Below, piece by piece: positions 16,480 through 24,539 of a DNA stretch of 37,578 nucleotides. A model generated the notes under the pieces. The model was not told the origin of the DNA. It searched no databases and worked only from the letters and a program-made list of their open reading frames with translations. This DNA is from JBNKFQ01 sp050289385 (GTDB taxonomy: Bacteria; Pseudomonadota; Gammaproteobacteria; Pseudomonadales; Porticoccaceae), in assembly GCA_050289385.1 (NCBI GenBank), contig JBNKFQ010000035.1, forward strand, positions 1 to 37,578, written 5' to 3'. How positions within the stretch are numbered: position 1 is the stretch's first letter; every line of letters starts with the position of its first letter. The position numbers and the translations under genes are program-made.

Positions 16480-16525
16480 ATAGCAGACTTGTATTGCGAA
16501 CTGGAGTGGCTGTAGCGTCTGCTAT
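16480..16525 (+). other. Leader hairpin upstream of the esterase gene
   Basis: ATAGCAGAC (16480-16488) and GTCTGCTAT (16517-16525) are perfect 9-base inverted arms around a 28-base loop. They lie in the transcribed leader predicted from the sigma-54 promoter, 25 bases before the esterase ATG. No poly-T follows, so it is not a simple terminator. It could be an operator or an RNA stability or translation element. Confidence 0.4.
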
Positions 16526-16550
16526 TTGATATTGCAACAAGGATAAGGTA

Positions 16551-17639
16551 ATGGACCGGAAGAAATCGTCGTTAACCGTTATTTCAGGCTGCAGAGTAAT
16601 AGCATTGTCTGTATTAATATTCTCTGTCAATGGAATCTGTGATTCAGCGGAAGACGAGGACAAGATAACAGTATCGGCCTTTGAGCTGCCACGCTATTCC
16701 GTTTACCTCAGTCAGGAATCGCGTCAAGGTATTGAGAAGACTGCAAAAATGTGGGAACAATCCGGCAAGCATTGCAACCTTTCCGAGATGGAGGACGGTC
16801 CTTCCATTCGGGCTTGCGAGGCCAAAATCTGGCCGCCGGTAATTGCCGCTGCCAGACAGGTATACGATGTTGATATCGAATCGAAAACCATTGCCGGTGT
16901 TTACACCGATGTGGTGACACCAGCGGATGGTGTAGCTCTCGCCAAGCAAAACCGTGTGTTGATCAATCTTCACGGCGGCGCTTTTAAATACGGTGCCCGT
17001 TATGGTGGGCAAATGGAATCGATACCGATTGCTGCGCTTGGGAAATATCGCGTCATTGCTGTGGATTACCGCCAGGCGCCGGAACACCATTTCCCGGCTG
17101 CCAGTATTGATGTCGCAAAGGTGTACCGCGAGCTGCTCAAAGACTATGAGCCGGAGAATATCGGTATTTACGGCTGCTCAGCGGGCAGCCGGTTAGCCGG
17201 AGAGTCGATTGCCTGGTTTCACAAAGAGGGCCTGCCGGGGCCGGGCGCGGTCGCCATGCTTTGCTCGGCGCCCACCCGGCTGGATGGCGACAGCAATTAT
17301 ACAGCCTTTGCCTTGTCAGGCAGGGAACCCATGACGATTAAGGACATTCCCTACTGGCAGGGGGTGAGCCCTGATAACGCCTTGGCTTTTCCGGGTGAAT
17401 CGCCGCAGATGCTGGCTATTTTTCCGCCCTCGTTGCTGATGACATCGTCACGGGACTATTCCGTAAGCCCCATGTCTTACATGCACTCGCAACTGGTTAA
17501 GCTGGGCATCGAAACGGAATTACATATCCTTGAGGGTTTCCGGCATGCGGAGTTTCTCGGTTTATACGTGCCGGAGTCCCGCCATGCGGCGCAGACAGTG
17601 ATCCGCTTTTTTGATCGGTGGCTGGGTAAGTCAAAGTAG
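16551..17639 (+). CDS. Exported alpha/beta-hydrolase, HSL-type esterase
   Basis: The 362-residue protein has an N-terminal hydrophobic signal sequence (about 10-28). The oxyanion motif HGGAF is at 141-145. The nucleophile elbow GCSAGS gives Ser210 where the HSL family usually has GDSAGG. The likely triad is completed by Asp302 (SSRDYS) and His332 (GFRHAEF). AGGATAAGG precedes ATG 16551. It should hydrolyse ester bonds in the periplasm. It is the first gene after the sigma-54 promoter and runs into the lyase pseudogene 8 bp downstream. Confidence 0.87.
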   Translation: MDRKKSSLTVISGCRVIALSVLIFSVNGICDSAEDEDKITVSAFELPRYSVYLSQESRQGIEKTAKMWEQSGKHCNLSEMEDGPSIRACEAKIWPPVIAAARQVYDVDIESKTIAGVYTDVVTPADGVALAKQNRVLINLHGGAFKYGARYGGQMESIPIAALGKYRVIAVDYRQAPEHHFPAASIDVAKVYRELLKDYEPENIGIYGCSAGSRLAGESIAWFHKEGLPGPGAVAMLCSAPTRLDGDSNYTAFALSGREPMTIKDIPYWQGVSPDNALAFPGESPQMLAIFPPSLLMTSSRDYSVSPMSYMHSQLVKLGIETELHILEGFRHAEFLGLYVPESRHAAQTVIRFFDRWLGKSK

Positions 17640-17647
17640 TTCTGAAG

Positions 17648-18373
17648 ATGACCAGTACGGTGCTCAACTCGCAATTATTTGGAGACATGTTTGGTGACAA
17701 GCCAATGCGAGAGTTGTTCTCCGATGAAACTCTGATCCGCCTGTATCTGAAAATTGAAGCGGCTTTGGCTAAAGTACAGGCGAGGTTGGGTATCATTCCT
17801 GATAACGCTGCTGAGGAAATAGCGAGGCAGGCTGTAAACCTGCAAATTGACTGGGGCCGACTGAAAATCGAGACGGAAAATGTTGGTTATCCGGTTTTAC
17901 CCCTGGTGACGCAGTTGGTTTCTGCATGCAGGAATAATCTCGGTCAATATTACCACTGGGGCGCCACAACTCAGGACATTATGGTTACAGCTAATGCTCT
18001 GCAAATTCGCGATGGATTGTTATTGCTGAGCAAGCATATAGATCAGACGCGCTCATTGCTCGCAGGGTTGGCGCAAAATCATCGCAATACAGTAATGCCG
18101 GGGCGCACACATTTACAACAGGCGTTACCGGTTACCTTCGGTTTGAAATGCGCCACCTGGTAGTCCGCCATGGACCGCCACCGGCAACGCCTTGACCAAC
18201 TGTTACCGCGCATCGGTGTCGGCCAGTTTTCCGGTGCCGCAGGCACAGTGGCTTCACTGGGCGATAGAGGGCTGGAGGTGCAGGTGGCGTTGATGGAGGA
18301 GTTGGGCTTGGGGCAACCGGATATTACCTGGCATACCATTCGAGACAATTTTGCCGAGGCCAGCGGTCTGTAA
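17648..18373 (+). pseudogene. PcaB-like 3-carboxymuconate cycloisomerase / adenylosuccinate lyase superfamily, nonsense mutation and 3' truncation
   Basis: The frame encodes the N-terminal half of a fumarase/aspartase superfamily lyase (MFGDKPMRELFSDE, then HWGATTQDIM, PGRTHLQQALPVTFG). A TAG at 18161-18163 interrupts it; the same frame continues with SAMDRHRQRLDQLLPR, VGQFSGAAGTVASLGDRG and DITWHTIRDNFAE, then ends at TAA 18371-18373. Family members are about 450 residues; about 240 are left, so the part with the catalytic serine loop (S-SxMPxKxN) is gone. The stop codon and missing C-terminus both indicate decay. It probably was co-transcribed with the esterase. Confidence 0.88.
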
Positions 18374-18637
18374 TCCGGGTAAAGTCAACTCGATCAGCTA
18401 CCTGAGACCGTCAGCGCACCTGTGCTAATGTTGCGTTTTGTCGTTCCCTCCAGCAGCGATAATCAAATTAGTGTTAACAGGCCCTGATAGATAGTCTGGA
18501 AAGGGCGGTCGACTTGGTGCGAGCAGGTTCTGAAAATTAGTATCGAAGCCCGCATGGGCGGCAATTCACACATTACTCTATGCCATAGTTGACAAAACCT
18601 ACCCATGTGAGTGGCGCTCGCAAGACACTTGGCAATT

Positions 18638-18659
18638 AACGTATTGAATTAAATACGTT
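18638..18659. promoter_or_regulatory. Inverted repeat upstream of the acylase promoter
   Basis: AACGTATT and AATACGTT are perfect 8-base inverted arms with a 6-base spacer, ending 9 bp before the sigma-54-like -24 element. The AT-rich dyad suits a protein-binding operator better than a terminator. Confidence 0.45.
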
Positions 18660-18668
18660 TTAGAGCGG

Positions 18669-18683
18669 TGGCATACAGTTTGC
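18669..18683 (+). promoter_or_regulatory. Sigma-54-like promoter for the acylase operon
   Basis: TGGCAT-N5-TTGC matches the -24/-12 consensus except for the last base of the -24 block, with GG and GC correctly ten bases apart. It lies 60 bp upstream of the acylase ATG in plus orientation. It is the second such promoter in the cluster. Confidence 0.65.
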
Positions 18684-18742
18684 AGTGAAAAACAATCGCT
18701 AGTTTTCTTTTGATTCATTTCCTGGTGAGCGTGACCGAATTG

Positions 18743-21172
18743 ATGCAAAAAGCAACACGAATTTCTGTGGTGATTTCTCTGATACTTGTTTGTGTACAGC
18801 CGGGTTGGGCACAAACATTTGATAACGAAAAGCTGCCAACACCAGGGTTGCTGGATTCGGTAGAAATTATCAAGGATCGCTGGGGTATATCCCACATCTA
18901 CGCCAAAAACCAAAAAGACCTGTTTTTTGCCCAAGGCTATAGTGCCGCCAGGGATCGCCTGTTTCAATTTGAAATCTGGCGTCGTCGAGCATTGGGTTTG
19001 ATGGCCGAGATACAGGGTGAAAAAGCTTTGCAGCATGACATTGGTGCAAGATTGCTCAAATTTCGAGGTGATATGCGCAAGGAAATGCATCACTATCACA
19101 AGGATGGCGAAGAAATTATCAATGCATTTGTAAAAGGTGTGAATGCTTACATTGATACCGTTCTTCAAAAGCCCGAATTGCTTCCGATGGAGTTTGAGCT
19201 GCTTGGTATCAAACCAGGCCACTGGACGCCGGAAATTGTGATATCGCGCCACAATGCGCTGACTGGTGGGGCCAGTCAGGAAGTAATGATTGCCAGATTG
19301 CTACAGCTGGTCGGTGAAGAAAAAACCCGGCAGATTATGCCTTTTCGCGGCAACCCTTATCTGAAACCGCGGGAGGGAGTAGCGCTTGAAGAAATGCATG
19401 ACAACATTCTGGCGGTATACAAGGCATCCCGCAATCCACCTGCGTTTTCCGCAGAAGATCTTTCCCCACAAGTGACTGCTGCCACACCAGTCAGAATTGA
19501 ACGGCTCAATACGGACCTTGATGCATTTTCCAATCCGGTTGAATATGCAACGGTTATTGGTAGCAACAATTGGGTAATTTCCGGTAATAAAACCGCGAAT
19601 GGATACCCTGTTATGGCTGATGATCCGCATCGTCGCATCCAGACGCCCTCTTTGCGTTATTGGGCACATCTGGTGGCGCCGGGATGGAACGTTATTGGCG
19701 GCGGTGAACCAGTCTTGCCTGGTATTTCCATTGGCCATAATGACTACGGTGCCTGGGGTTTGACAATTTTCCCGATCGATCAGGAAGATATCTATGTATA
19801 TCAAACCAATCCGCGTAATCCAAACCAGTATCTGTACGACGGCAAGTGGGTAGATATGGAAGTGGTCACCGAACAGATACCGGTTAAAAACCAACCCGAT
19901 TTTCGGGCTCCCTTAAAGTATACCCGCCACGGTCCGGTGATTTACGAAGATAAACACAACAACAAAGCCTATGGTTTGAAAGCTGCATGGCTCGACATCG
20001 GCGCGGCGCCTTACCTGGCCAGTTTACGTATGGACCAGGCGCAGAATTGGTCTGAATTCAGAGCGGCTTGTGCCTGGTCTGGATTGCCTGGTGAAAATAT
20101 GGTTTGGGCAGACAAACAAGGTAATATCGGTTGGCAAGCCGTAGGTCTGACACCCTTGCGAATTGGTTGGGATGGAGTGCTGCCGGTTCCCGGTGACGGG
20201 CGTTATGAATGGGCAGGGTATGCACCAATCAAGTCACTCCCTCACATATTGAATCCGAAGAAAGGTTTCTGGCATACGGCCAATTATTATAACGTGCCTG
20301 AAAATTATCCAAATATATTCAGTTTTATCTCAGCAGGACCCGCGCGCAGTGATCGCATAAGTGAGGTATTGGCTCAAGATAAAAAGCACAGTGTCGGTGA
20401 CTCAATGTCGCTTCAGCAGGATGTCTTGTCTGTAGTGGCAAGAGAAATTGTGCCAGTGTTAAAGGGCGTAACTCCTTCGAGAAGTGAAACCCGAGCTGCA
20501 AAGGCCAGGCTGTTGCAATGGAATTATCGAATGGAAAAAGACTCTGCTGCCGCTGCTATATACGCAGTTTGGGAAAAGGAGCTGTTAGATACGTTGACGA
20601 CCATGCTGATGCCTGCGGACCAGACAGAGTTACTCTCCCTGGCAAAAGAAAAAATGGTGGAATGGTTACAGCATCCTGAAATGGCACCACGAGAATTGTT
20701 TGGTGATAAATCTGAAGTGGTTCGTAATAATCTGCTTATCGAAAATCTGGACAGAGCTGTTGAGAAGTTGAGTGCCAAACAAGGGGCAGATCCCGAAAAC
20801 TGGAAATATGGAAGTAATCAGTTTCGCTACAGCAAAATGGAGCATCCGCTAAGTCACCTGCTGGATCGCAATTTGCAAACAAAGCTGGATGCTGGCCCAG
20901 TTCCCACTGGGGGTGATTCCAATACTGTCAATGTTAATCACGGTGCCGCAAATCAGACTGCGGGTGCAAGTTTCCGCATTATTGTTGATACCGGTAACTG
21001 GGATGCGAGTAAAGGTACAAATACGCCGGGGCAGTCCGGCAATCCGGATAGCCCACATTATAAAGACCTGTTTCAGATGTGGGCAGAAGGTAAGTATTTT
21101 CCTGTTTACTTCACGCGAAAAAAAATAGAAAGGGCTGCATCATTGATAACCAGGCTGGTCCCGAAATCATGA
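18743..21172 (+). CDS. Penicillin acylase family protein (periplasmic Ntn-hydrolase)
   Basis: The precursor (809 residues from ATG 18743) has a signal peptide ending GWA at residue 23. The alpha-chain motif AQGYSAARDRLFQFE (about 63-77) is followed by the self-cleavage site IGSNNWVISG, making Ser274 the N-terminal nucleophile of the beta chain. Beta-chain features such as GHNDYGAWGLT and YTRHGPVIYED follow. The family includes penicillin G acylase, aculeacin A acylase and N-acyl-homoserine-lactone acylases, all cutting an acyl chain from an amide. The exact substrate cannot be read here. The frame extends upstream to 18710, but only ATG 18743 gives a proper signal peptide. Confidence 0.92.
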   Translation: MQKATRISVVISLILVCVQPGWAQTFDNEKLPTPGLLDSVEIIKDRWGISHIYAKNQKDLFFAQGYSAARDRLFQFEIWRRRALGLMAEIQGEKALQHDIGARLLKFRGDMRKEMHHYHKDGEEIINAFVKGVNAYIDTVLQKPELLPMEFELLGIKPGHWTPEIVISRHNALTGGASQEVMIARLLQLVGEEKTRQIMPFRGNPYLKPREGVALEEMHDNILAVYKASRNPPAFSAEDLSPQVTAATPVRIERLNTDLDAFSNPVEYATVIGSNNWVISGNKTANGYPVMADDPHRRIQTPSLRYWAHLVAPGWNVIGGGEPVLPGISIGHNDYGAWGLTIFPIDQEDIYVYQTNPRNPNQYLYDGKWVDMEVVTEQIPVKNQPDFRAPLKYTRHGPVIYEDKHNNKAYGLKAAWLDIGAAPYLASLRMDQAQNWSEFRAACAWSGLPGENMVWADKQGNIGWQAVGLTPLRIGWDGVLPVPGDGRYEWAGYAPIKSLPHILNPKKGFWHTANYYNVPENYPNIFSFISAGPARSDRISEVLAQDKKHSVGDSMSLQQDVLSVVAREIVPVLKGVTPSRSETRAAKARLLQWNYRMEKDSAAAAIYAVWEKELLDTLTTMLMPADQTELLSLAKEKMVEWLQHPEMAPRELFGDKSEVVRNNLLIENLDRAVEKLSAKQGADPENWKYGSNQFRYSKMEHPLSHLLDRNLQTKLDAGPVPTGGDSNTVNVNHGAANQTAGASFRIIVDTGNWDASKGTNTPGQSGNPDSPHYKDLFQMWAEGKYFPVYFTRKKIERAASLITRLVPKS

Positions 21173-21203
21173 TGTGCAAGATTAATTAATAAAGGTGTTT
21201 TTC

Positions 21204-21914
21204 ATGAAATTTACCAGATATCGTATTAGTGCACTCATAATCACTGTTGTTTTTGGTTGCACATTGTATGCCAATGAACCAAGGGAAATTGACCTCAACA
21301 GGTATGATCAGGTTATTGGCAAATTCAAATTTCGCGACAAGGTTTTTCCACCCGCTGAAGGTAGCATAGTCTTTGTTGGCAGCTCCAGCTTTTGGTTATG
21401 GAACACTCGCGTCAATAACGACCTGTCACCCTTGACTATTGTACCGCGCGGTTTTGGCGGCAGTACCATGCCTGATCTTCTGCATTTTTCTGATCGTATA
21501 GTGATTGATTATAAACCGCGTGCGATAGTTCTTTACGAGGGTGACAATGACATCGGCTATTATGGCCACTCGCCCGAACAGGTGGTTGAGAATTTTCAAA
21601 CATTTATCGACAAGGTCGCCGCCGAACTGCCCGGTACGCGCATCTACATTGTCTCAATCAAACCGAGCTTTTTGCGCGAAAAATCCTGGCCGGTACAGGA
21701 CCGCGCGAACCAACTCCTCGAAAAATTGTGCGAGCAAAATTCCCTGCTTACCTTTATTGACACTGCTACACCGATGTTTGACAGTGATGGCAAATTGCGC
21801 AAGGACTTGTTCATTGACGACGATTTGCACATGAATAAAAAAGGTTACGAACTGTGGACGTCGATTATCAAACCGATCTTGATGAAAAATGAAGGCAAGT
21901 ACGAAAAGAATTGA
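21204..21914 (+). CDS. Exported SGNH/GDSL-type hydrolase
   Basis: The protein (236 residues from ATG 21204) has a signal peptide likely ending YA-NE. SGNH blocks follow in order: VFVGSSSFWLW (block I Ser), PRGFGGSTMPD (block II Gly), YEGDNDIGYY (block III Asn), and DDLHMNKKGY (block V Asp and His). All four signature residues are present. It should hydrolyse esters or deacetylate a glycan or small molecule in the periplasm. AAAGGTG precedes ATG 21204, so I prefer it over the start three codons upstream. It follows the acylase by 31 bp and probably shares its transcript. Confidence 0.87.
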   Translation: MKFTRYRISALIITVVFGCTLYANEPREIDLNRYDQVIGKFKFRDKVFPPAEGSIVFVGSSSFWLWNTRVNNDLSPLTIVPRGFGGSTMPDLLHFSDRIVIDYKPRAIVLYEGDNDIGYYGHSPEQVVENFQTFIDKVAAELPGTRIYIVSIKPSFLREKSWPVQDRANQLLEKLCEQNSLLTFIDTATPMFDSDGKLRKDLFIDDDLHMNKKGYELWTSIIKPILMKNEGKYEKN

Positions 21915-21998
21915 AACGGGGGCGGGACTGCGATCAGTAGTCGTTTTTCGCATAATTCATCCCGGATAAAAATAAAATTTGAGCAGGAGGAAAGTTCA

Positions 21999-24497
21999 AT
22001 GACCGATGATACGTTGAATTCGCCGCTGACAAGGCCCGTTGCCGAGTCCGGGGTTGCACAAAACAGGTTATCCCGGCGTGGTTTTATACAGGCTTCCGGT
22101 GGACTGATATTAGCTGGTGGCGCGGTGGCGCCCCTTTCCCGGGCCGTTGCCGCCGAAGTTGGCAATCAGTCCGGAAACTGCGACGCCGCGAATGCCGGCA
22201 ACGACACAATAGACACCCGGGAAATGGAGGCGCGTTACCAGCGCGCCGAGCAAATGTACCGGGTCTATCGCCATAAGGAAAAACTGACCTATAACACGAA
22301 CCTGAATCCGCATTGGTTTACAGATGGCGAATCCTTCTGGTACCAGCGGGAGACAAAAACCGGAGCGCAATATCGGATTGTCAACGCGGTGAGCAAAAGT
22401 AACAACGCAGCGTTCGATCACCGCGCCCTGGCGCAATCGCTGGCCGACGCCTCGGGCGAGAAAGTGGACGCCGATCATTTGCCACTCAGCGCAGTCGACA
22501 TCGATTTTTCGCCGCGCCGCGTCACCTTCACCGCCTTCGAACGGCGCTGGCGCTACGACGACAACAACCGCCAGTGCACGGCGATTGAGCCCTGGTCGCA
22601 AGACTGGGCAATTTCACCGGACGGTAAAAAGGCCGTGATGAGGCGTGACCACAACCTGTGGTTGCTGGACCTGGCCTCGGGGCGTGAAGTGCAACTGACC
22701 ACGGATGGGCATCGCCAGTATTCTTACGGAGACAAGGCCAGCGCCTATGGGCGGGTGGAGTACGTCAGCGGCCTCGGCGCGCAGGCGGTGTGGTCGCCGG
22801 ACAGCGCGCGCATTTTGACCGTGGTGCGTGACACCCGCGAAGTAGTTCCGGGCCCGCCGCTGGTGCAATATGTGCCGCCCGATGGCGCTTATCGCCCCGG
22901 TATTGTCGATGAGGAGCGCCGCGTGGCGTTTGCCCAGGACGAGCACGTGGAGGTCTATCGTTTTCTCTCGATCGACGTGGCAAGCGGCAACATTGTCATG
23001 GCCGACTACCGTCCCAGTACCATCCTCTATCCCCCCTATCTGAGTTTTGTCGGCGGCCACCGCGGCTGGTGGGATGAGGATAATCGCCACGCCTGGTACG
23101 TCGATCTTGAGCGCGGTGGGCGCACCGGTCGCCTGTTGCACTTTGACACCTACAGCGGCAAGGTGCGTGTGGTCATCGAAGAGAGCGCCGACAGCCGTTT
23201 TCCACTGATCCCCTTTTCACACCTTTGCCCGATGATGGTGATGCTGCCGGGCAGCGATGAAACTGTCTGGTACTCCGAGCGCAGTGGCATGGGTCACCTC
23301 TATCTCTACGACCTGAAAAGCGGCCGCGAAAAACACGCTATCACCCGGGGTGACTGGATGGTGCGCAATATTCTCCACGTCGACGCCGAGCGCCGCGAGT
23401 TGTTGATCCAGACCGCCGGGCGGGTCGAAGGAAGGAACCCCTATTACTGTGATATCTGCCGGGTCGACATGGACACAGGAGAGTTGACGACTCTGGCAAC
23501 CGGGGATTACGACCATCTCGTTCAGGATGGCCGCAGTCGCAACCGTCCCCTGGGGCGGGGGCCAGTACCGCTGGGCGCGTCCGAAAACGGCAATTACCTG
23601 GTGGTGACGCGTTCGCGCTCCGATCAGGCGCCGCAGCACCTGTTGCTGGATCGCAGCGGCAAACAGCTTATGGAGGTCGAGATTCCCGACCTTTCCGGGC
23701 TTCCCGACGACTGGCAGTGGCCGGAGCCTATGATGCTGAAAGCGGCGGACGGCGAAACCGATATATACGGCGTGGTGGTGCGGCCACCCAATTTCTCACC
23801 TGATAAAACCTGGCCGGTAGTGGACGTCAGTCTCGACACTGCGGCACCGGTGGGTTCGTTCAACAATGGTGGAGAATTCTGGCTGCCCTATTTGATATCG
23901 CAACTGGGTTTTGTGGTAGTGATGATCGAGAGCCGTGGTAGTGGACTGCGTGGCACAGCGTTTTACGAGGCCAACGACCCTCTGGCGACTGGCATTGACC
24001 GAATGAGCAAGCGTTTTAATCAGGCTGATAACGTAGCTGGTATTCAACAAATGGCGGCGCGGTATCCCTGGATGGATATCGACCGTGTTGGTGTCTGTGG
24101 TCTTAACTGCCAGTCGACCGCAGTGGTTGGCATGTTCCGCTACCCTGAATTTTATAAAGTGGGCGTGAATCTGAGTGTACTGATAGACGCAAGAGTATCC
24201 GTCGGCGCGTTTTCCATGTCCGAAGAGGAAAACGAACCGCATATCGAAGATTTGGCTGGCAATTTGCGCGGTAAACTGTTGCTGGTGCACAACATGTTGG
24301 ACAACGTTGCCTACGTGGGTGGCACCCTGCGTATTGTTCAGGCCTTGCAGGATGCCAACAAACCGATCGACATGCTGCTGTTGCCCAACGAGAAACATGT
24401 CTTTCCACTTACACCTCTCACCTACTGCTGGGATTACCTGGTCAAACACTTGCTGGCGGCGACGCCTCCCCGTGAAGCCCGTTTGGCGGCGGAGTAG
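21999..24497 (+). CDS. Tat-exported S9 peptidase-like protein (DPP-IV type) lacking the nucleophile serine
   Basis: The 832-residue protein has a twin-arginine signal (LSRRGFIQASGG at about 24-35), a DPP-IV-type beta-propeller region (about 70-560, with VWSPDSARIL and VWYSERSGMGHLYLYDL) and a C-terminal alpha/beta-hydrolase domain. In S9 enzymes the nucleophile sits in GxSxGG after a DRVG strand; here that segment reads DRVGVCGLNCQS, with Asn703 at the serine position and one residue missing after it. Asp768 and His800 are kept. It therefore looks like a pseudoenzyme or a binding protein. GCAGGAGG precedes the ATG. GC content is visibly higher than its neighbours. Confidence 0.85.
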   Translation: MTDDTLNSPLTRPVAESGVAQNRLSRRGFIQASGGLILAGGAVAPLSRAVAAEVGNQSGNCDAANAGNDTIDTREMEARYQRAEQMYRVYRHKEKLTYNTNLNPHWFTDGESFWYQRETKTGAQYRIVNAVSKSNNAAFDHRALAQSLADASGEKVDADHLPLSAVDIDFSPRRVTFTAFERRWRYDDNNRQCTAIEPWSQDWAISPDGKKAVMRRDHNLWLLDLASGREVQLTTDGHRQYSYGDKASAYGRVEYVSGLGAQAVWSPDSARILTVVRDTREVVPGPPLVQYVPPDGAYRPGIVDEERRVAFAQDEHVEVYRFLSIDVASGNIVMADYRPSTILYPPYLSFVGGHRGWWDEDNRHAWYVDLERGGRTGRLLHFDTYSGKVRVVIEESADSRFPLIPFSHLCPMMVMLPGSDETVWYSERSGMGHLYLYDLKSGREKHAITRGDWMVRNILHVDAERRELLIQTAGRVEGRNPYYCDICRVDMDTGELTTLATGDYDHLVQDGRSRNRPLGRGPVPLGASENGNYLVVTRSRSDQAPQHLLLDRSGKQLMEVEIPDLSGLPDDWQWPEPMMLKAADGETDIYGVVVRPPNFSPDKTWPVVDVSLDTAAPVGSFNNGGEFWLPYLISQLGFVVVMIESRGSGLRGTAFYEANDPLATGIDRMSKRFNQADNVAGIQQMAARYPWMDIDRVGVCGLNCQSTAVVGMFRYPEFYKVGVNLSVLIDARVSVGAFSMSEEENEPHIEDLAGNLRGKLLLVHNMLDNVAYVGGTLRIVQALQDANKPIDMLLLPNEKHVFPLTPLTYCWDYLVKHLLAATPPREARLAAE

Positions 24498-24539
24498 ATC
24501 AATAATCTGCAAACTACGCGTAATAACCTGGAGTTAAGC

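Larger units (their letters stand above)
18374..18742. other. Gene-free stretch between the lyase pseudogene and the acylase
   Basis: The first 230 bases hold no frame or repeat that I can recognise and no remnant of the missing lyase C-terminus. The last 110 bases carry an inverted repeat (18638-18659) and a sigma-54-like promoter (18669-18683), described separately. Confidence 0.6.

Noticed and set aside
18374..18640. C-terminal remnant of the PcaB-like lyase
   Set aside because: None of the three plus-strand frames shows the family's later motifs, so the truncation looks like a replacement and not a second frameshift.
22110..24512. Several minus-strand frames of 140-238 codons
   Set aside because: They are antisense to the GC-rich S9-like gene, where long shadow frames arise from codon bias; none resembles a protein family.
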